In this document: piece after piece, positions 61,279 to 64,000 of the stretch
How the letters are laid out: every line of letters starts with the position of its first letter
Numbering within the stretch: position 1 is the stretch's first letter
NCBI RefSeq assembly: GCF_042670205.1
Contig: NZ_JBHUWD010000021.1
Location: 1-64,000, forward strand
Direction of reading: 5' to 3'
Source of the DNA: Luteimicrobium sp042670205
GTDB lineage: Bacteria > Actinomycetota > Actinomycetes > Actinomycetales > Cellulomonadaceae
DNA length: 64,000 nt
Program-made: the position numbers and the translations under genes
The notes under the pieces: generated by a model
What the model was told of the DNA's origin: nothing
What the model saw: the letters and a program-made list of their open reading frames with translations, nothing else
The model's database searches: none

Positions 61279-61288
61279 ACCGGCACAT

Positions 61289-61413
61289 CTCGCGAGGTAC
61301 CCCGGCATCCCGCATACCTCGCGAGGTACCCCGGCATCCCGCATACCTCGCGAGGTACCCCGGCATCCCGCATACCTCGCGAGGTACCCCGGCATCCGGG
61401 GTACCTCGCGAGG
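61289..61413. repeat. 29-bp tandem repeats containing a partially duplicated terminator
   Basis: Four 29-bp units (61289-61317, 61318-61346, 61347-61375, 61376-61404) are followed by nine bases of a fifth. Three are identical; the fourth differs at its end. Each unit starts with the palindrome CTCGCGAG. They fill the gap between two convergent genes. There are no spacers, so this is not a CRISPR array. Confidence 0.9.
61376..61412. terminator. perfect 17-bp bidirectional hairpin
   Basis: The arms CTCGCGAGGTACCCCGG and CCGGGGTACCTCGCGAG pair perfectly around the loop CAT. Placed 98 bases after the flavoprotein gene and 11 bases past the fdhA stop, it should terminate transcription from both sides. 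The left arm is what the upstream tandem repeats duplicate. Confidence 0.85.
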
Positions 61414-61423
61414 ATCGGGCGTG

Positions 61424-62650
61424 TCAGGCGGCCTTGCCCGCCAGGTACCCGTTCGCGTCGATGACGTACTTGTGCGCGGCGCCCTTGTCGAACTCCTCGT
61501 ACCCGCGCGGGGCGTCGTCGAGGCCGATGGTGGTCGCGCCGACGTTCTTCGCGATGTGCACGCGGTCGTGCAGGATCGCCTGCATGAGCCCGTAGTTGTA
61601 CTTCATGACCGGACACTGCCCGGTCGTGAAGGACAGCGACTTCGCCCAACCGGTGCCGAGGCTCAGGGACAGCGAGCCCTTCTTCGCGGCCTCGTCGATG
61701 CCGCCGGGGTCACCGGTGACGTAGAGCCCGGGGATGCCGAGCGCGCCGCCCGCGGCGGTGAGGTCCATGAGGTCGTTGAGGACGGTGGCGGGCGCCTCGC
61801 CCGCTCCCGCCCCGTGGCCCTTGGCCTCGAAGCCGACGGCGTCGATGCCGCAGTCCACCTCGTCAACCCCGAGGATCTGCTCGATCTGCTCGACGGGGCC
61901 GCCCTTCGTGAGGTCGACGGTCTCGCAGCCGAACGACCGGGCCTGCGCCAGCCGGTCGGCGTTCATGTCCCCGACGATGACGACGGCTGCCCCGAGCAGC
62001 TGCGCGCCCGTCGCCGCGGCGAGGCCCACGGGCCCGGCACCCGCGACGTACACGGTCGAGCCGACGCCCACGCCCGCCGTGACGGCACCGTGGAAGCCCG
62101 TCGGGAAGATGTCCGACAGCATCGCGAGGTCGAGGATCTTCTCCATCGCCCGGTCCTTGTCCGGGAAGACGAGCGCGTTGAAGTCGGCGTACGGGACGAG
62201 CACGTAGTTCGCCTGGCCTCCCACCCAGCCGCCCATGTCGACGTAGCCGTAGGCGCTGCCCGGCCGGTCGGGGTTGACGTTCTGGCAGATCCCGGTCTTG
62301 CGCTCCTTGCAGTTCTTGCACCGCCCGCACGCGATGTTGAACGGCACCGAGACCAGGTCGCCGACCTTCACGAACTCGACGCCCGGCCCGACCTCGACCA
62401 CCTCGCCGGTGATCTCGTGGCCCAGCACCAGGTCCTGCGGCGCCGTGGTGCGGCCGCGGACCATGTGCTGGTCGGAGCCGCAGATGTTCGTCGCGACCGT
62501 CTTGACGATCGCGCCGTGGGGGACCTTCCGCCCGATGTTCGCCGGGTTGACGCCCGGGCCGTCCTTGAGCTCGAAGGTCGGGTAGTCGATGTCGATGACC
62601 TCGACCTTCCCCGGTCCCTGGTACGCGACCGCACGGTTCTTGTCCGCCAT
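61424..62650 (-). CDS. fdhA: glutathione-independent formaldehyde dehydrogenase
   Basis: A 408-residue zinc-dependent medium-chain dehydrogenase of the Pseudomonas FdhA type, which oxidises formaldehyde with NAD+ held in the protein. It begins MADKNRAVAYQGPGKVEVID, has the catalytic zinc site TNICGSDQHMVRG and GHEITGEVVEVG, the structural-zinc cysteines ACGRCKNCKERKTGIC, and a Rossmann loop VYVAGAGPVGLAAATGAQ. ATG 62650 has GGAGG five bases upstream. The divergent marR gene and its operator suggest induction by formaldehyde or another aldehyde (inference). Confidence 0.93.
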   Translation of the reverse strand: MADKNRAVAYQGPGKVEVIDIDYPTFELKDGPGVNPANIGRKVPHGAIVKTVATNICGSDQHMVRGRTTAPQDLVLGHEITGEVVEVGPGVEFVKVGDLVSVPFNIACGRCKNCKERKTGICQNVNPDRPGSAYGYVDMGGWVGGQANYVLVPYADFNALVFPDKDRAMEKILDLAMLSDIFPTGFHGAVTAGVGVGSTVYVAGAGPVGLAAATGAQLLGAAVVIVGDMNADRLAQARSFGCETVDLTKGGPVEQIEQILGVDEVDCGIDAVGFEAKGHGAGAGEAPATVLNDLMDLTAAGGALGIPGLYVTGDPGGIDEAAKKGSLSLSLGTGWAKSLSFTTGQCPVMKYNYGLMQAILHDRVHIAKNVGATTIGLDDAPRGYEEFDKGAAHKYVIDANGYLAGKAA

Positions 62651-62672
62651 CGGATCCTCCTCGATCACGACT

Positions 62673-62691
62673 CCCCAGGGGTCTCCTGGGG
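62673..62691. promoter_or_regulatory. hairpin in the fdhA 5' leader
   Basis: CCCCAGG, a five-base loop and CCTGGGG form a 7-bp stem 23 bases upstream of the fdhA start and downstream of the TACGGT hexamer (minus strand, 62708-62703) that could be its -10. It may affect mRNA stability or translation; a simple chance hairpin cannot be excluded. Confidence 0.35.
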
Positions 62692-62753
62692 GGCTTCCTT
62701 CGACCGTAGGCCGGGTCGTCGACCTCGGCAGGCGGGGCAGCAAACCGGGACCC

Positions 62754-62775
62754 GTCAAGACTCTTGACGTCAAGA
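62754..62775. promoter_or_regulatory. MarR-type operator between fdhA and marR
   Basis: GTCAAGA-C-TCTTGAC (62754-62768) is a perfect inverted repeat, and a third GTCAAGA half-site follows directly (62769-62775). It lies just upstream of the marR -10 hexamer TACCCT (62782-62787), so binding should block marR transcription, and probably also affects divergent fdhA. Confidence 0.75.
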
Positions 62776-62793
62776 CACGGGTACCCTCGGACC

Positions 62794-63300
62794 ATGCCCG
62801 CCACCGACCCGCACCCCGACGAGGTCGACCGCATCGTCGCCGCGTGGCAGCGGGTCCGTCCCGACCTCGACGTCGAGCCGCTCACCGTGTTCTCGCGCGT
62901 CAGCCGGCTGGGGCGCCACCTCGACCTCGCGAGGCGCGGCGCGTTCGCGCGCTCGGGCCTCGAGCCGTGGGAGTTCGACGTGCTGTCGGCGCTGCGCCGG
63001 GCCGGCCAGCCGTACCGGCTCTCGCCCGGCGCGCTCGTCACCCAGACGCTCGTCACGAGCGGCACCATGACCAACCGCATCGACCGCCTCGAGGAGCGCG
63101 ACCTCGTCCACCGGCACCGCTCCCCCGACGACCGCCGCGGCGTCCTCGTCGAGCTGACCGACGAGGGCCTGCGCCGCGTCGACGGCGCCATGACGGAGCT
63201 GCTCCAGGTCGAGGCCAGCATCCTCGAGGTCCTTCCCCCCGCCGACCGGTCGCACCTCGCCGCCCTGCTGCGCGTCGTCGTCGGGCCGTTCGAGGACTGA
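62794..63300 (+). CDS. MarR-family transcriptional regulator
   Basis: A 168-residue winged-helix regulator. The core is GLEPWEFDVLSALRRAGQPY, then the recognition helix TLVTSGTMTNRIDRLEERDL and the wing VHRHRSPDDRRGVLVELTDEG, with DDRRG the hallmark of the family. ATG 62794 is six bases after TACCCT, so the mRNA looks leaderless. The perfect inverted repeat upstream is the likely binding site, and divergent fdhA the likely target. Its stop is three bases before the MFS start, so that transporter may belong to the same transcript. Confidence 0.94.
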   Translation: MPATDPHPDEVDRIVAAWQRVRPDLDVEPLTVFSRVSRLGRHLDLARRGAFARSGLEPWEFDVLSALRRAGQPYRLSPGALVTQTLVTSGTMTNRIDRLEERDLVHRHRSPDDRRGVLVELTDEGLRRVDGAMTELLQVEASILEVLPPADRSHLAALLRVVVGPFED

Positions 63301-63303
63301 ACG

Positions 63304-64000
63304 ATGAGCACCCCGTCCACGCCCAGAAGACTGCCCGCCGGCGGCGCGTCCGGCCTCCTGCTGACAGCCGTCGTGCTGGTCGCGCTCAACCTGCGCGCGC
63401 CGATCGTCGCGCTCGCCCCGGTGACCGGTGACGTCCGCGCGGACCTCGCACTGTCCGCGGCCGCCGTCGGCGTCCTCACCGGCCTGCCGGTGCTGTGCTT
63501 CGCCGTCGCCTCGCCGCTCGCGTCGGCGGTGATCGCCCGGCTCGGCATCGAGCGGGTGGTCCAGCTCGCCCTCGCGACCATCCTGCTCGGGACGATCGTC
63601 CGCTCGGTGGGCTCGTTCGCCGCGGCCGTCGCGGGCACGGTCCTGCTCGGCCTCGCCATCACCGCCGGCAACATCGCGATCCCGCTCGTGGTCGCCCGCG
63701 ACTTCCCGAGCAACGCGGCCCGCGTCACGGGCGTCTACTCGGCCGCGCTCAACGGCGGCTCCGTCCTCGCGACGGCGTTCACGGCCCCCGTCGCGGACGC
63801 CGTCGGCTGGCAGTGGGCGCTGCTCGTGTGGGCGGTGCTGGTCCCGGTGGCATGGGTCGTCTGGCAGCTCGCGACGCGCCGGCGCGGGCCCGAGGCCACG
63901 CCCCGGACCGCGCTGGCCAGCGCCGCCGACGAGGTCCACGCCCTGCGCCGCCCGCTCACGTGGCTGCTCGTCGCGATGTTCGCGGGCCAGTCGTTCGGGT
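63304..64000 (+). CDS. MFS transporter, CynX/NimT type (start only)
   Basis: The first 232 or so codons of a transporter that runs off the window. It begins MSTPSTPRRLPAGGASG and has VLVALNLRAPIVALAPVTGD, the NLR.P pattern of the CynX/NimT/YeaN group, then seven or so spans including GLAITAGNIAIPLVVARDFP. Some members of this group carry cyanate or nitroimidazole resistance, but substrates are mostly unknown. It starts three bases after marR and may be co-regulated with it. Confidence 0.9.
   Translation, partial: MSTPSTPRRLPAGGASGLLLTAVVLVALNLRAPIVALAPVTGDVRADLALSAAAVGVLTGLPVLCFAVASPLASAVIARLGIERVVQLALATILLGTIVRSVGSFAAAVAGTVLLGLAITAGNIAIPLVVARDFPSNAARVTGVYSAALNGGSVLATAFTAPVADAVGWQWALLVWAVLVPVAWVVWQLATRRRGPEATPRTALASAADEVHALRRPLTWLLVAMFAGQSFG

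Noticed and set aside
61289..61413. CRISPR-like regularly repeated 29-bp sequence
   Set aside because: The units abut directly with no spacers, and no cas gene is present. The units are copies of a terminator arm.
1..64000. Insertion sequences, integrases, prophage or conjugation genes
   Set aside because: No transposase, recombinase, phage structural or relaxase motif was found in any frame, so any transfer of the polysaccharide region left no visible mobile element here.

Overview
The window is high-GC actinobacterial chromosome. GTG starts are frequent, four-base stop/start overlaps are common, many transcripts look leaderless, and there is a secreted GH3 glycosidase and a sortase-type wall protein. 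The gene content fits the order Micrococcales, and a Cellulomonas, Isoptericola or Cellulosimicrobium relative seems most likely. That placement is inferred from style and content, not from a marker gene comparison. No insertion sequence, integrase, phage gene or CRISPR array was seen.

Layout. 0-4.4 kb: a secreted PA14-containing GH3 beta-glucosidase whose signal peptide and mature part lie in different frames, then a small YbjN-like protein. 4.4-10.3 kb: a PAP2 phosphatase, UDP-glucose 6-dehydrogenase and mfd. 10.5-45.9 kb: a large cell-surface polysaccharide region with about a dozen glycosyltransferases, an ABC exporter (Wzm/Wzt type with a Wzt C-terminal domain), an O-antigen ligase/polymerase-like membrane protein, a Wzc/CpsD-like chain-length protein that lacks kinase hallmarks, and sugar-modifying enzymes (RfbC-like epimerase, RfbF-like cytidylyltransferase, NAD-dependent epimerase, two C-methyltransferase paralogues, pyruvyltransferase, PIG-L deacetylase, two ATP-grasp proteins, an F420/FMN-type and an FAD oxidoreductase, acetyltransferases). 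46-54 kb: core genes pth, rplY, prs, glmU and tRNA-Gln(UUG), with an unknown 719-residue membrane protein, a SIMPL-domain protein and a VOC protein between rplY and prs. 54-64 kb: a repeat-rich intergenic region, a TetR regulator, a choice-of-anchor A wall protein, an ABC-2 exporter, a ZIP-like transporter, a flavoprotein monooxygenase, a glutathione-independent formaldehyde dehydrogenase with a divergent MarR regulator, and the start of a CynX/NimT-type MFS gene.

In many actinobacteria glmU, prs, rplY, pth and mfd lie close together on one strand. Here they keep strand and order, but about 36 kb of polysaccharide genes sits between pth and mfd. This suggests the polysaccharide locus entered or expanded inside a conserved housekeeping block.

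The most unusual signal is regulatory. A roughly 10-bp AT-containing box, consensus near GGGTGAAnTT in either orientation, lies 33-35 bp (or 44-45 bp, one helical turn further) upstream of the -10 hexamer of at least eleven promoters between 5 kb and 36 kb. In four divergent gene pairs one box appears to serve both directions. At seven of these promoters the -10 hexamer ends only 6-7 bp before the start codon of the annotated gene, so those mRNAs are probably leaderless. An eighth apparently starts a leaderless 17-codon mini-ORF whose stop overlaps the wzt start. I do not recognise this box as the site of a known regulator. It may define a polysaccharide regulon with a common activator.
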